Of a stretch of DNA of 64,000 nucleotides, positions 10,800-20,103 are shown one piece after another. The notes beneath the pieces were generated by a model, which did not search any database, was not told where the DNA came from, and saw only the letters and a list, made by a program, of their open reading frames with translations. Position 1 is the first letter of the stretch, and every line of letters starts with the position of its first letter. The DNA comes from Hypericum androsaemum (taxonomy: Eukaryota > Streptophyta > Magnoliopsida > Malpighiales > Hypericaceae). The stretch is from contig OZ023181.1 in assembly GCA_963995505.1 (NCBI GenBank), positions 23,866,366-23,930,365 of the forward strand, read 5' to 3'. The position numbers and the translations under genes were made by a program.

Positions 10800-12341
10800 G
10801 GAGAGAGTTGAAAGGGTAATATTAATTTTTTTGGTTTATATTCTCTCTTATCCAATTCAATGGATCAAATAATTTAGATTCGAGTTTTGTGAAATTTTTG
10901 AAAAGTGACAAAGCTTTTTTAAAAAAAATTTAGGATTCTTTCGACAAGTATTTAATAATATTTCTCAAAAAATATTTAATACTGGTGCATTCACAATGAC
11001 TCAAACTCAATATCTAATTAAACTAGAATATCGCTTTTAATAGTTGAACTAAATACTTGTTGAGCACTAAATCGACTAAGTCATGTTCAGTTTTAATAAG
11101 AACATTATTTTGGTAATGGCCCGTTTTGTACAAATTTGATTTATGAACGTTCCATCCTTGGCTGATTTAACTTTTTAGAATTAAATTATATTATGTTTTG
11201 GTTATGGGTCGTCAATAAAAGCTCTACAGATTCTTTGAACTTTCGTTCTAGCGTTATATAATTTTATTTATATATTACGTTTCTGCCTATAACAAGGCGG
11301 CATGACTTCTATAATAACAATTTGGGGTCGTTGCTGATGCTGATGAGTTTTGTCCTAATATAATTAATGCCAAAGGTTTTTTTTTATCACAGATTTTCGG
11401 TTCAACTCTTCGGGAGAAACCAATAAAAAGGGGAATGGAAGAATTATTTTTTCTTCTTTTTAAAATAAGAATGACGTAAATTCTAGGATGTTTAAGATCT
11501 CGAAGTTGAAAGAAGATTTCTAAATGCTTTGATTTCATGTTGTTTTGACTAAGCTAAAAAAATTGATACATTGAAGGGAGAAAATTTAATATGCTTAGAC
11601 CTGCAATACTAAAAATGTAAAATCGTAAAATGGTGCAAAATATTAATTTAAGTATAGAAAAGATAGAAACCATTTTGTATATGAAATTAAACGAAATTTA
11701 GTAAACTTTTTTTTTGTTTATTCCAATTACGCAAAATCTACTAATAAAAAAATTGGATAGGGATGAAATTAATCAAGTTGCCTTTTTTTTTTTGAGAAAA
11801 TTAATCAAGTTTCCTAGTGTCTCCACTTGGAGTCAAAATATGGGGCCAAGTAGCTTTTTAGTTTTTACCAACCGCGTGTACGAACCCAAGAGGAGAAGTC
11901 CAAGGAATGAAGCAATTTGCTTTCTTTGACTGGTCCTTGGTCAAACCCATGTATATCCAAAAGTTAGTTTCTTCGCACTGGTACCTCGTTGGAATAGCAT
12001 AGGTTAGTTCGAATATCTCAAATATAAAGATGAATAAAATCAAGAATCAAATAGACAATTTGAGGTTGGCTATGAAAAAATATTTAAGATTCGGATCTGT
12101 TGACTAGGAAAATCTGAAATAAAATTAGATCAAGATCTAATTTAGACCTTGATTTATAAGATCCATATCCAATCGTAAATAATATTTCGATGGAGAATGA
12201 TGGCTTTCTATATTTTTGGTAATAGTGAAAAATAATAGGTTCATTTGTCATAAAATTCATTTTGAAAATTTCATAATTTCTTGTTAAAAAAATTCAAAAT
12301 TTTGTACTTTGGTATTAAATTACATAGAATAACCTAATTAT
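10800..12341. other. AT-rich intergenic region
   Basis: No supported gene. Poly-A and poly-T runs and generic AT-rich sequence lead up to the hAT MITE. Confidence 0.5.
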
Positions 12342-12759
12342 CATAGTTTTAAAAATGTGGTCCAACCGTCGAACCACAAATCAGGGCATCAGATCGGTCC
12401 ATTTTTTAGGGATAAAAAGGCCTCCGGTTAGACCGCCCAAAATCTAGTCGGACCTGGCAGTTCGTACTGATTTTTGAATCAGACCGCCCGGTCTGACCAG
12501 ATTTTAGCCAAAAATTAAATAAAAAGTCGTATCGTATGCTCGATTTTTCTTAATCAACAAAGAAAAATAGACTTTATATGTTATAAATTGGTTGATATTT
12601 CTAAAATATAGATTTTAAAATCTATATTTCGTCTACATAATATTTGAAAAATATTAAAATTTTAATTTAAAAAAGTCAGGTCCGACTGGCAGTCTGACCG
12701 GTTGGGCCGAAAAATGGACAAAATCCTGCCCGTACCAAAACCCATATTTTAAAACAATA
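12342..12759. mobile_element. hAT-type MITE with 8-bp target duplication
   Basis: A 418-bp non-coding element. Its ends are inverted (CATAGTTTTAAAAATGTGG on the left; the right end in reverse complement is TATTGTTTTAAAATATGG). It is flanked by CTAATTAT (12334-12341) and CAAATTAT (12760-12767), an 8-bp duplication with one mismatch, as expected for hAT transposition. Both subterminal regions carry GGTCCGACC / GGTCTGACC motifs, also found in the larger element at 52978-53963, so the two belong to one family. No transposase is encoded. Confidence 0.72.
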
Positions 12760-12898
12760 CAAATTATCCCCCGAAAATAATTTTTGTAGTTTGGTACTTT
12801 TGGTGGAGTCATTTTGGTAAAGGACAAGTCTCGTTACTCAAAACTTAAATGATAAAACATCGAACCTTACTATATATTTAAGTTCCTCTTCTCTAAGA

Positions 12899-13165
12899 GA
12901 AAAGTCCATTTTAGTACCTTTTGGTATCGAAAAAAATTACTTTAGTATAATGTGGTAAAAAAATTCATCAATCGAGTCAAACTTTACCCAATTTACATCA
13001 CTTAGGTCCACGAACAGCTGCCCGGATCCTTCCCGACCTGCCCGGAATCTGATCGGCCAACTCAACATGCCACGTCATCTGTCTCTTCTCTTTTTCCCTC
13101 TCACCTTTTACTCTCTCTCTCCTCCTTCCCTTCTCTTATTCTTCTTCTTCTTCTTCTTCCCCCCA
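12899..13165 (+). repeat. Left long inverted repeat
   Basis: Matches the reverse complement of 16650-16916. The shared core includes ATCAATCGAGTCAAAC, CCCAATTTACATCACT, GGTCCACG, TTCCCGACCTGCCC and CCGGCCAACTCAAC-like segments, then a pyrimidine-rich CTCTCTCTCCTCCTT tract. Confidence 0.85.
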
Positions 13166-13464
13166 AACCCACTAACCAAACAGCCACAAAGTTCACCATC
13201 CACGAAAACCCACGATGGTTCTCTTATAAGAACAAGAGCATTCCTTTTAAGAACCACAAAAAATGGTTCTCTCTAAACACAAGATGGAACCCAATACCGT
13301 ACTAATCCTATAACAGCTAGAAGTAGACAACTAAAATTCAAGCAGAGTAACAAACTCTCCTACAGAAAATTGCACAAAATCAAAAACCCACATATCCAAT
13401 TAAGAGAAGAATTCACGGGCAAGCTCAAATCAAGCAGTAAATTTAAGGGTTTATCCTAAAAAAG

Positions 13465-13632
13465 TCAAAAATTAGGGAAAGCGGATGAATGAAACAAGGT
13501 ACAGCAAATAGATGGGAATCCGAACCCGTCAAAGTCAAAACCGCAGCCCCACCCGTGGTCAAAGCCACGGGGCATCATCATCGTCCTAATCTCCTCATCG
13601 TACCGTAGAAAGGACGTCGGCGATAGCTGCAT
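13465..13632 (-). other. Small ORF (55 codons), possible captured gene fragment
   Basis: An ATG-initiated minus-strand ORF downstream of the gag-like ORFs. Its product has a striking run EEIRTMMMPRGFDHGWGCGF and a Gly/Phe/Asp-rich tail. The composition is not that of random AT-rich DNA, and the local sequence is GC-richer than its surroundings. It may be an exon of a host gene carried inside the inverted-repeat unit. No homologue was recognised. Confidence 0.3.
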
Positions 13633-13656
13633 AGTTGTTCATGGCCAATTTAATGA

Positions 13657-14130
13657 TCAATAAATAGTTCCAGCAGCTACAACAATTTCACCTTCACTCA
13701 AGTTTGCTTCCAACAAAGAACTGTATATGGCTTCCAGTTCAGAACTACATCCATCAATTCCGTCACTATTTTTCCACTTCTTCCTTAAAAGGTTCTGAAC
13801 TTCTTTTCCCGACACACCCAACTTGTTCAAGCCTTGGATTTCACATGTCAAGGCATTCAAACTTGTCCTCAATTCAGCAGTATCCCTTTCCTTGGCCAAG
13901 CCCTTCAACTCAAAGTTTGCCACCAGATCAACACCAAAATTCTGCTGCAACGTGCTCTGAACAAGACCTTGAAAGACACTAGAATATGCATTGTCAAAAG
14001 CATTAGCCACCATGTCTCTAAGCTGTAAAATCAGCAGCGAATGCCTATAGGAGAATCTCATTGATACAAGTTGTTCAACTAATGCTTCAAGCTTCCTCTT
14101 GGCTCCCTCCATGACTACGATAAAGTTCAT
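13657..14130 (-). CDS. Unknown ORF, third ORF of the gag-like retroelement
   Basis: A 157-residue ORF starting at an ATG that overlaps the stop codon of the preceding ORF by ATGA. The product is mainly helical in appearance, with Leu-rich heptad-like stretches (KLEALVEQLVSMRF, ELRTSLNALTCEIQGLNKLG), so a coiled coil is plausible. No reverse transcriptase, protease or zinc-knuckle motif is present. Its position after a gag-like ORF suggests it belongs to the retroelement. A captured host fragment is the alternative. Confidence 0.4.
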   Translation of the reverse strand: MNFIVVMEGAKRKLEALVEQLVSMRFSYRHSLLILQLRDMVANAFDNAYSSVFQGLVQSTLQQNFGVDLVANFELKGLAKERDTAELRTSLNALTCEIQGLNKLGVSGKEVQNLLRKKWKNSDGIDGCSSELEAIYSSLLEANLSEGEIVVAAGTIY

Positions 14131-15362
14131 AAAGCAGTACTCCGAGCCATCAACTTCAGTTTCTCAAACTTTCGCACATATTTTTTAACCACAGTCACTT
14201 GTTTAACTGATTCATACCACACATCTTCCAACATGGGATACAGCAGATTCAACTGACTCCAATTCACCTCCTCGTGGTTCACAATCAACAACAAAAACGA
14301 AGCTCGAGCCTTATTTTCTAACACATCCACATGAAGAACCTTCAAGTACTTGTAATCCTTGACTGTAATAGTTTTTGTCTTAGCCTCGTGAACACAAATT
14401 CTCTCATAAAAATCAGAAGCAACCTCCACTTTTTGAGTTCCAAATTCGTCCAGTGTCCATTGTTCATCAACTTCCTTGTTGGATTCACCTTTAAGCACAA
14501 CTACATCGAACTTTATTGAAGCTTCAGAACCAGAAATCATTGCATTCTCATGTAATTTGCACTCACAATTTTGCACCACTAACATATAACCTGCTGCTAC
14601 CTCGCTCTTGGATTCACCTTGAACATCAATTGCAATTACACCATCAACGACATCACCCTGAACAACACCACAAAGAGACTCGTTCACTTCGTCCTTAACG
14701 AGCCCACATCCAAGAACCAAATTTTCCTCGACACCCACTTGGTCTTCACCTTCACATTCACTAGAATCCTCAACAACACAGCTTCCTACAACACACTTCT
14801 CTACCACTGATTCATCATTATCGACTTCATTCTCAAAACGCTCATATAAAGCATCGACGAAATCATCCCAACAAGCCTCTTTGTTGCCCAAACACCATGA
14901 TGAATACCACACTCTTGCCTTACCGATCAACAAATCAGCCACTAAACTATCTTTGTAGACTTCCACAAATCGATAAATCTCAAAATATTCCTCACAACCG
15001 TTGATCCAATCTTCCGGGTTTAACACCTAAAAAAAAGGAAGGCCAGGTAAATCCCTTCGAGATAAGAAAGCATTCACCTCATTCTGATAGATTTCTGAGG
15101 CCCAGTCGTCCAAAAACTTGTTCAAGAAATGATTCCGGCAAGGCTCCGTCATCTTGTTCGACCCGTACTGGAAAAGAGTTGGGTTTCCGACCTGGAACCC
15201 CAGATACCCATTGTACTCGCTGCGCTCGGAAGGCTGGATCATGCCCATAGGCATGGGTTCCTTGCTTAGCATTCTGAATTGATGGTGTCGACTATCGCCC
15301 ACCTCGCGAATGTGGGGTTTCTCCAAACCGTTCTGCCCTAGAACGGAAAATCGTCCTTCCAT
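14127..15362 (-). pseudogene. Retrotransposon gag-like ORF interrupted by an in-frame amber codon
   Basis: From the ATG at 15362 the frame runs 111 codons to TAG at 15027-15029. It then continues in the same frame for 299 codons to TGA at 14127-14129. The segment just after the stop (NPEDWINGCEEYFEIYRF ... KARVWYSSW ... FVDALYERFEN) fits the LTR-retrotransposon gag (UBN2/Retrotrans_gag) pattern: a Trp-centred start, a hydrophobic helix, and a W..F...L..RF ending. The rest is acidic and has no pol domains. The amber follows a T-rich run (TTTTTTTTAG), which also looks like a splice acceptor. Nonsense decay, readthrough or an intron are all possible. Confidence 0.5.
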
Positions 15363-15406
15363 GTTCGTCCAACACGATATTTACTTGTAAATCCAAGGAC
15401 TCACGA

Positions 15407-15418
15407 GCTCTGATACTA
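15407..15418 (-). other. Primer binding site of the minus-strand gag-like retroelement
   Basis: On the minus strand this reads TAGTATCAGAGC, one base from TGGTATCAGAGC, the complement of the 3' end of initiator tRNA-Met used by many plant retroelements. It immediately follows a presumptive LTR end (...TTACA) and lies 45 bp upstream of the gag-like ATG. Confidence 0.65.
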
Positions 15419-15501
15419 TGTAATGATCTTCTAGGGTTCCAAGAATTAGAATTAGGAAAAGGGAGAAGAAGAAGAAGAAGAAGAATAAGATAGGAGGTGG
15501 A
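15419..15501 (-). repeat. Remnant of 5' LTR of the gag-like retroelement
   Basis: The sequence next to the primer site begins TGTAATGATC on the plus strand, i.e. an LTR ending in ...CA on the sense strand. It is interrupted by the hAT element at 15502 and probably resumes after 16413 (GATAAGAGAATAGAAACG). No second LTR copy was found left of 13657. Confidence 0.4.
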
Positions 15502-16413
15502 TAGGGATGGCAATGGGCAGAATCCGGGCAGGATCCATAGGAACCAGATCCTTATCATCTTTTTAAATGGTCGATCCAGATCCTTATTCTTATCCTCTTT
15601 AAAAATAAGGATTCGGGCAGGATCTGGGTCCTAAAAAACTGGGTAGTATCAGGGCGACCCGCGGGTCCGTATTTTTTATAAAATATTTAATTCAACAAAA
15701 TTAAATTATCTTTTGATAGTTTTCAAATAGCAATGAGATATTTTCATTCATTAAACATATCAATACAAAGAAATCAAATAAGCAAATAAAAAAAAGTTGA
15801 AGTTAGGTAAGTTAAAATTGAGAATTTGGTTCGTGATTTTCACTGCTATTACTTGGGGCCTGTGGTTGCTTCGTAATGGTATTATCTTTAATGAGGCGAG
15901 GTGCGATAATGAACTTCTCTTGAATTCTGTGCTCTTTCATGCCCAAGAGTGGGTCTTTTGGACGAATGCCTCGATCATTCACAATCAATCGCTGCTCACT
16001 TTCTTGATTGCCTACAAAGATTCATAGGTCCCTCTTCTTCACCTCTTGAGATTGAGGGAACGTTTTGGTCGGGGGTGAGATTGTAACCGATGTAAATATC
16101 GGGACCATGTATATTATCTTTCTTTTTTCGCTTGCTCTGTTTTGAATTTTCGTTTTAATAGAGAATATTTATCTACCAAAAAATTTAAGAATTTGGTATT
16201 ATGTCTAATAATTAATATATATTATATTAATTTAAAAAATTCGGGTAGGATCAGGACAGGATCCTATAGATCCATATCCATGCCCTTATCCTTTTAAAAT
16301 ATCAGGATCCGGACAGGATCAGGGTCCAGACCCGGTCAAAGTCAACGGATCTTGGACCCTTCGGGTCTGGATCAGGGTAGACCCTCAGGATAAGGGTCTT
16401 ATTGCCATCCCTA
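15502..16413. mobile_element. Non-autonomous hAT element with perfect 8-bp target duplication
   Basis: A 912-bp element starting TAGGGATGGCAAT and ending ATTGCCATCCCTA, a perfect terminal inverted repeat. It is flanked on both sides by GAGGTGGA (15494-15501 and 16414-16421). Subterminal regions are rich in GGATCC / GGGTCC motifs. This is a common plant hAT terminus. It carries no transposase but contains a 5'-truncated LINE. Confidence 0.9.
15831..16187 (+). mobile_element. 5'-truncated LINE inside the hAT element
   Basis: A short C-terminal piece of a LINE ORF2-like protein (WFVIFTAITWGLWLLRNGII) is followed by a 3' UTR ending in GAATATTTATCTACCAAAAAA. The flanking sequence AGAATTTGGT occurs at 15821-15830 and again at 16188-16197, which marks the target duplication and dates the LINE after the hAT insertion. 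Confidence 0.75.
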
Positions 16414-16649
16414 GAGGTGGAGATAAGAGAATAGAAACGTTCTGTTTCTTGATACAATTGACAAATATCTAAAATAGTTCTAAAATATCTACTTATGTAC
16501 TACTTATACCTTGATGATCAATTACAGAATGATCCTCTAACTATTTATCTATTATATCCAAGTAAAAGGTACGTTACAGCCGATCGATATCGTCGTATTA
16601 TTTTTGGGTGGGATGGGCTGTTTGCCTGTTTCTGGGTTTTGTTTTGTTT

Positions 16650-16916
16650 TGTTTTTGGGAAAAGGAAGAAGAAAGGAGGAGAGAGAGAGGAGGGGGAGAA
16701 GGGGATGTCATTGTGGCACCCACGTCATGAGCAAATGCTCATGTGGCACGTTGAGTTGGCCGGTCAGGTTCTGGGCAGGTCGGGAAAGATTCGGACAGCT
16801 GCCCGTGGACCTTAGTGATGTAAATTGGGTGAGGTTTGACTCGATTGATAGATTTTTTACCACAGGGTACTAAAGTAATTTTTTACGATACCACATGATA
16901 CTAAAATAGACTTTTC
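16650..16916 (-). repeat. Right long inverted repeat
   Basis: Inverted partner of 12899-13165. It contains a purine-rich GAAGGAGGAGAGAGAGAGG tract, the mirror of the pyrimidine tract in the left copy. Confidence 0.85.
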
Positions 16917-18405
16917 CAAACAACCATCTCTCATGGAGTAGACCGTGGAGATGGCCTTGTGGTCCAAACACAAGATTGGCTTCATAGACGGTACCATTCC
17001 TGTCCCTTCTACTACTGATCCTAAGTATGTATCCTGGAAAAGAAATAATACAATGGTGTCTAGTTGGATCATACGCTCGGTTGAGCCAAGGATAGCCCAA
17101 AATGTCATGTGGTTCGAATCTGCTTTAGCCTTGTGGGAAGATCTCAAGGATTGTTATGGTAGGGGAGATAACATGCGGATCTCTAACCTGCAAGCTCAAC
17201 TTTTTGCTCTGAAATACGGAGCTCTCACTATAATCTGACTATTTTGCTCAGTATCGAGTTTTATGGGACCAAATAGAGCTATATCGCCCCCACCCACATT
17301 GCAAGTGTGTTGATAAAGCTGATCCTGATGCATGCGAACTGTATAAGCTTGTCAAAGGTTATCGGGCAAGTGATCAAGTCATTGGTTTCTTGCGTGGACT
17401 TAATGAAAATTTCTCTCATGTGTGTGAGCAGATTCTTATGATGGATCCACTGCTCAACACGAGTAGAGCTCTGTTTTTGGCACTACAACAAGAGAGGCGT
17501 TCATGAGTTCTAACTTGCCTATTTTGCCTGCTGCTAACTTTGTGTCTGATGAGTCCTCACATCAGGTTTTAGCAGCGCAAAACAACTCTGGAGGGAAGAA
17601 GTTTTGGAACAATTCCAATAGGCCACAGTGTACCTATTGCAATTGGATGGGTCATACCGTGGACAAATACTTTAAAAAGCATAGTTATCCACCCAACTAC
17701 AAGCCTAAAGATCCTAATCAGAGAGAAGGTTATTCTGGACCTACGATGAACTAGAACAGAACTAATGTACTGTCTACTGCAGCTACTTCTATGGTTGGAC
17801 AATCTCCTCGCCCGGATGCTCATGGACTCGTTGCTGAATTTAACAAGCCATGCTTGTCTCCAGATCAGTATAATGGGCTGCTCTCACTTGTGCAGCAAGC
17901 AGGACCTGTTATGTCTCAACCTCCGATGGCAGGGAGTAACATGAACACTTCAGCTGCTAGCTCTTCTAATTTACCTCCCATACATGACACTATGCAGATG
18001 TCAGGTAATGTTGATTGTGAGAATCCATTACAATCTTCTTTCTTATATGACAAATGGATTCTAGACTCGGGAGCTACGGATCACATCGCATGCTGCTCTA
18101 GTTCATTTCTCACTATGAGTCCTATTTCTGGTGTGCTTATTGGTTTGCCAAATGAAAATCGTATTGCTGCTACACATTGGCATGGTGCAATTGAATCCTC
18201 TACTTCTACTAACCAATGTGTTATTGGTCCCTGACTTCAAGTTTAATCTTATTTCAATCAGCAAGTTATTATATCGGTCTCCTTACTCACTTCGATTTGA
18301 GGGTACTCGTTGTGTTTTACAAGACCTGGAGCTTTCGAGAATGATTGGTGAGGCCACACAAAGAAATGGGCTCTACCTGCTTGAGGTGGACTTTCAGGAG
18401 ACCTC
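16917..18405 (+). pseudogene. Ty1/Copia gag-protease fragment
   Basis: A truncated Copia gag with part of pol. It runs from NNHLSWSR (frameshifted near 16935) through EMALWSKHKIGFIDGTI and WIIRSVEPRIA. A zinc knuckle CTYCNWMGHTVDKY follows near 17625, with the last Cys replaced by Tyr. The aspartic-protease motif WILDSGATDHIAC is near 18055, and the fragment ends near a GLYLLE segment before integrase. Several stops and frameshifts occur (for example after 17236, 17752 and 18232). The 5' end abuts the inverted repeat. No integrase or reverse transcriptase follows. It is a dead relic. Confidence 0.85.
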
Positions 18406-18434
18406 CGGGGATCAACAGCCTACGTCTTATCCAC

Positions 18435-18600
18435 CGACGACGAGGAAACCCAGGAAACCGACGATGACGACGAGGTCAAGGAAACCCAGGTTCTCCTCTA
18501 GCGACGACGAAGAGGAAACCCAGGAAACTGATGATGACGAGGAGGTTAAGGAAACCCAGGTTCTCCTCCAGCGGTGACGAGGTCAAGGAACCCAACTTCT
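18435..18600 (+). repeat. About 70-bp tandem repeat, Glu/Asp-codon rich
   Basis: Two full units (about 18435-18501 and 18502-18571) and a partial third share GAGGAAACCCAGGAAAC, GATGACGA and GGTTCTCCTC blocks. They lie between the Copia relic and the truncated left LTR, and replace its first 70 bp or so. In frame they encode an acidic EETQETDDDEEV-type repeat. Confidence 0.75.
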
Positions 18601-19339
18601 TGACGTATATCCGATTGATGCGATTCCAAAAGTTACAAAAAGATAAAACACAGATCTAGAACTTTTTAGTTTGTGACTTCTCCAAATTCGGTGCAGAAGG
18701 AAGTCAGACTTGGGTTGGAAGTTTCGGGAGTAGGTTTTTTCCTTATTAGGCCGCGGATCTGCTGAACCTATTTTGGTAAAAATGCTGTAACTTTCTTCTC
18801 AAGTATTGGATTGATTCGATTCTAAATATCACAGAAGGAAAAGACAGAGATCTATAACTTTTTTGTTTATGACTTTTTCAAATTTAGCATGGAAAAGGGT
18901 CAAATATGGGTTGGAAGTTTCGGGCAGTTTAAGTTTTCCTTATTAGGCCGAGACTATGTTAAGTTTTCCTAGTTGAAAACGGCCTAGGATTTTTCTATGG
19001 GGCTGGGGCGAGCTTATTCTATATAATGAGAGCTAGGTATAGGCATGAAGGAGAACCACAAAACAACACATCAAACTTTTAGCTTCATAGCTTTTATCTT
19101 ATGTAGCTTCGTAGCTTTTATCTTTCATATTTTTTCCTTCCCCTTCTCCCCCATATGTTCAATAAAGTTCTTGCTCTTCTACCAATTCTTTTCTCTTCTA
19201 TCTATTCTAATCTTTATCTTCTCTTCTCTTTTCCCATATTTCTTCTATTTCTCTCTTTCGTTCGAATCGCTCTTGGGACGACCACTCCGGACCCGTTCTA
19301 AAGATCATTTCCAACGTTCTACCACAATTTATCGCAACA
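18601..19339 (+). repeat. Left (5') LTR, truncated at its start
   Basis: Aligned with 22055-22797. Inside, a segment of about 165 bp occurs twice in tandem (about 18613-18775 and 18807-18955; shared GGGTTGGAAGTTTCGGG and CCTTATTAGGCCG). A TATATAAT box is at 19020-19027. A pyrimidine-rich stretch follows near the 3' end. Confidence 0.8.
19020..19027 (+). promoter_or_regulatory. TATA box of the left LTR
   Basis: TATATAAT inside TTCTATATAATGAGAG. The same box lies at 22466-22473 in the right LTR. It marks the likely U3/R boundary of the retroelement. Confidence 0.6.
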
Positions 19340-19346
19340 TTATTTT

Positions 19347-19364
19347 TGGCACGCTCGGTGGGAC
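19347..19364 (+). other. Primer binding site of the LARD-like element
   Basis: TGGCACGCTCGGTGGGAC lies 7 bp after the LTR end. The priming tRNA was not identified by inspection. Confidence 0.55.
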
Positions 19365-19512
19365 TAAGAAGGGCGTCTAAGAAGAGTGATTGTTGCATCC
19401 AAATACATGAGTTTCCACATACGGTTTTGAGTCCTTCCTCAAAAGGGACGAAACCGGTCAAAAATTGTGCTGAAAGAGGACGTCCAGCAAGGTCAGCCGA
19501 ATTTGGAGAGTT

Positions 19513-20015
19513 TTTCGGCCTTTTTTGGTGCCGAATCTGAAGAAGTCTTCTTCATAAAAAGTGAAGATAATTATTTTCTCTTTCTGTGAATACTAAGAAC
19601 GCCAAAATCGGAGTTTGTACCAGAAAGATACGACCAAAATACTAAAGATCGATGGATCTGTATGGATCTGTATAATTATTTTTTGATCTTTTTCTGGCCG
19701 AATTAGGAGATGGCCATTTCAGGAAAAATTGAAGATCTATCTGTCATCTTTCCAAAGACATAAAGATTGCTTAAATCGAGATTCGTACGAGGGTATTACG
19801 GTCAAAATACGAAAGACTGGTCAGCCTGTCAGTTTAAAAAGTTTAGTCGGTTTTGAAGGGTAGTTCGGTCTTTTTCACAGCCGAATTAGGCAATAGCTAT
19901 TTCAGTCAAAATTGAATATTTATCTCTCAGCTTTCTAGAGACATCAAGATCGCCTCAATCGGAGTTTGGACGAAGAAACTATGATAAAAATACAGAAGGT
20001 TGGTCATTCTAAAAA
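19513..20015 (+). repeat. Three tandem leader repeats of about 170 bp
   Basis: Diverged units start near 19513, 19684 and 19863. Each opens with TTCGGYCTTTTT and a GCCGAAT word, passes through a GAAGAT/GAATAT ... TTTCT segment, and closes with ATCGGAGTTTGKACGA-like and AAAATAC words. They fill the untranslated leader between primer site and ORF. Confidence 0.7.
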
Positions 20016-20103
20016 TTGATTACGAAATTGTAAATTAATGATGGTCTATGCTCCATAATGGTTGTTACATGCTTTAGATGAGGAACTTAACGTTCGAGAA
20101 ACC

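Larger units (their letters stand above)
12899..16916. mobile_element. 4-kb unit bounded by long inverted repeats (MULE-like or foldback)
   Basis: About 180-270 bp at 12899-13165 are repeated in inverted orientation at 16650-16916. The outermost bases are GAAAAGTCCATTTTAGTACC on the left and GAAAAGTCTATTTTAGTATC on the right, read inward. Long terminal inverted repeats with internal cargo are typical of Mutator-like or foldback elements. No 9-bp target duplication is visible (TCTCTAAGA versus CAAACAACC), so a single transposon is not proven; two copies of one repeat in opposite orientation would look alike. The interior holds a minus-strand gag-like retroelement, a hAT element and a LINE. The right end abuts a Copia gag fragment. 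Confidence 0.6.

Noticed and set aside
19045..19380. 111-codon ORF beginning MKENHKTTHQTF
   Set aside because: It is the pyrimidine-rich R/U5 part of the left LTR; Phe/Ser-rich low-complexity translation.
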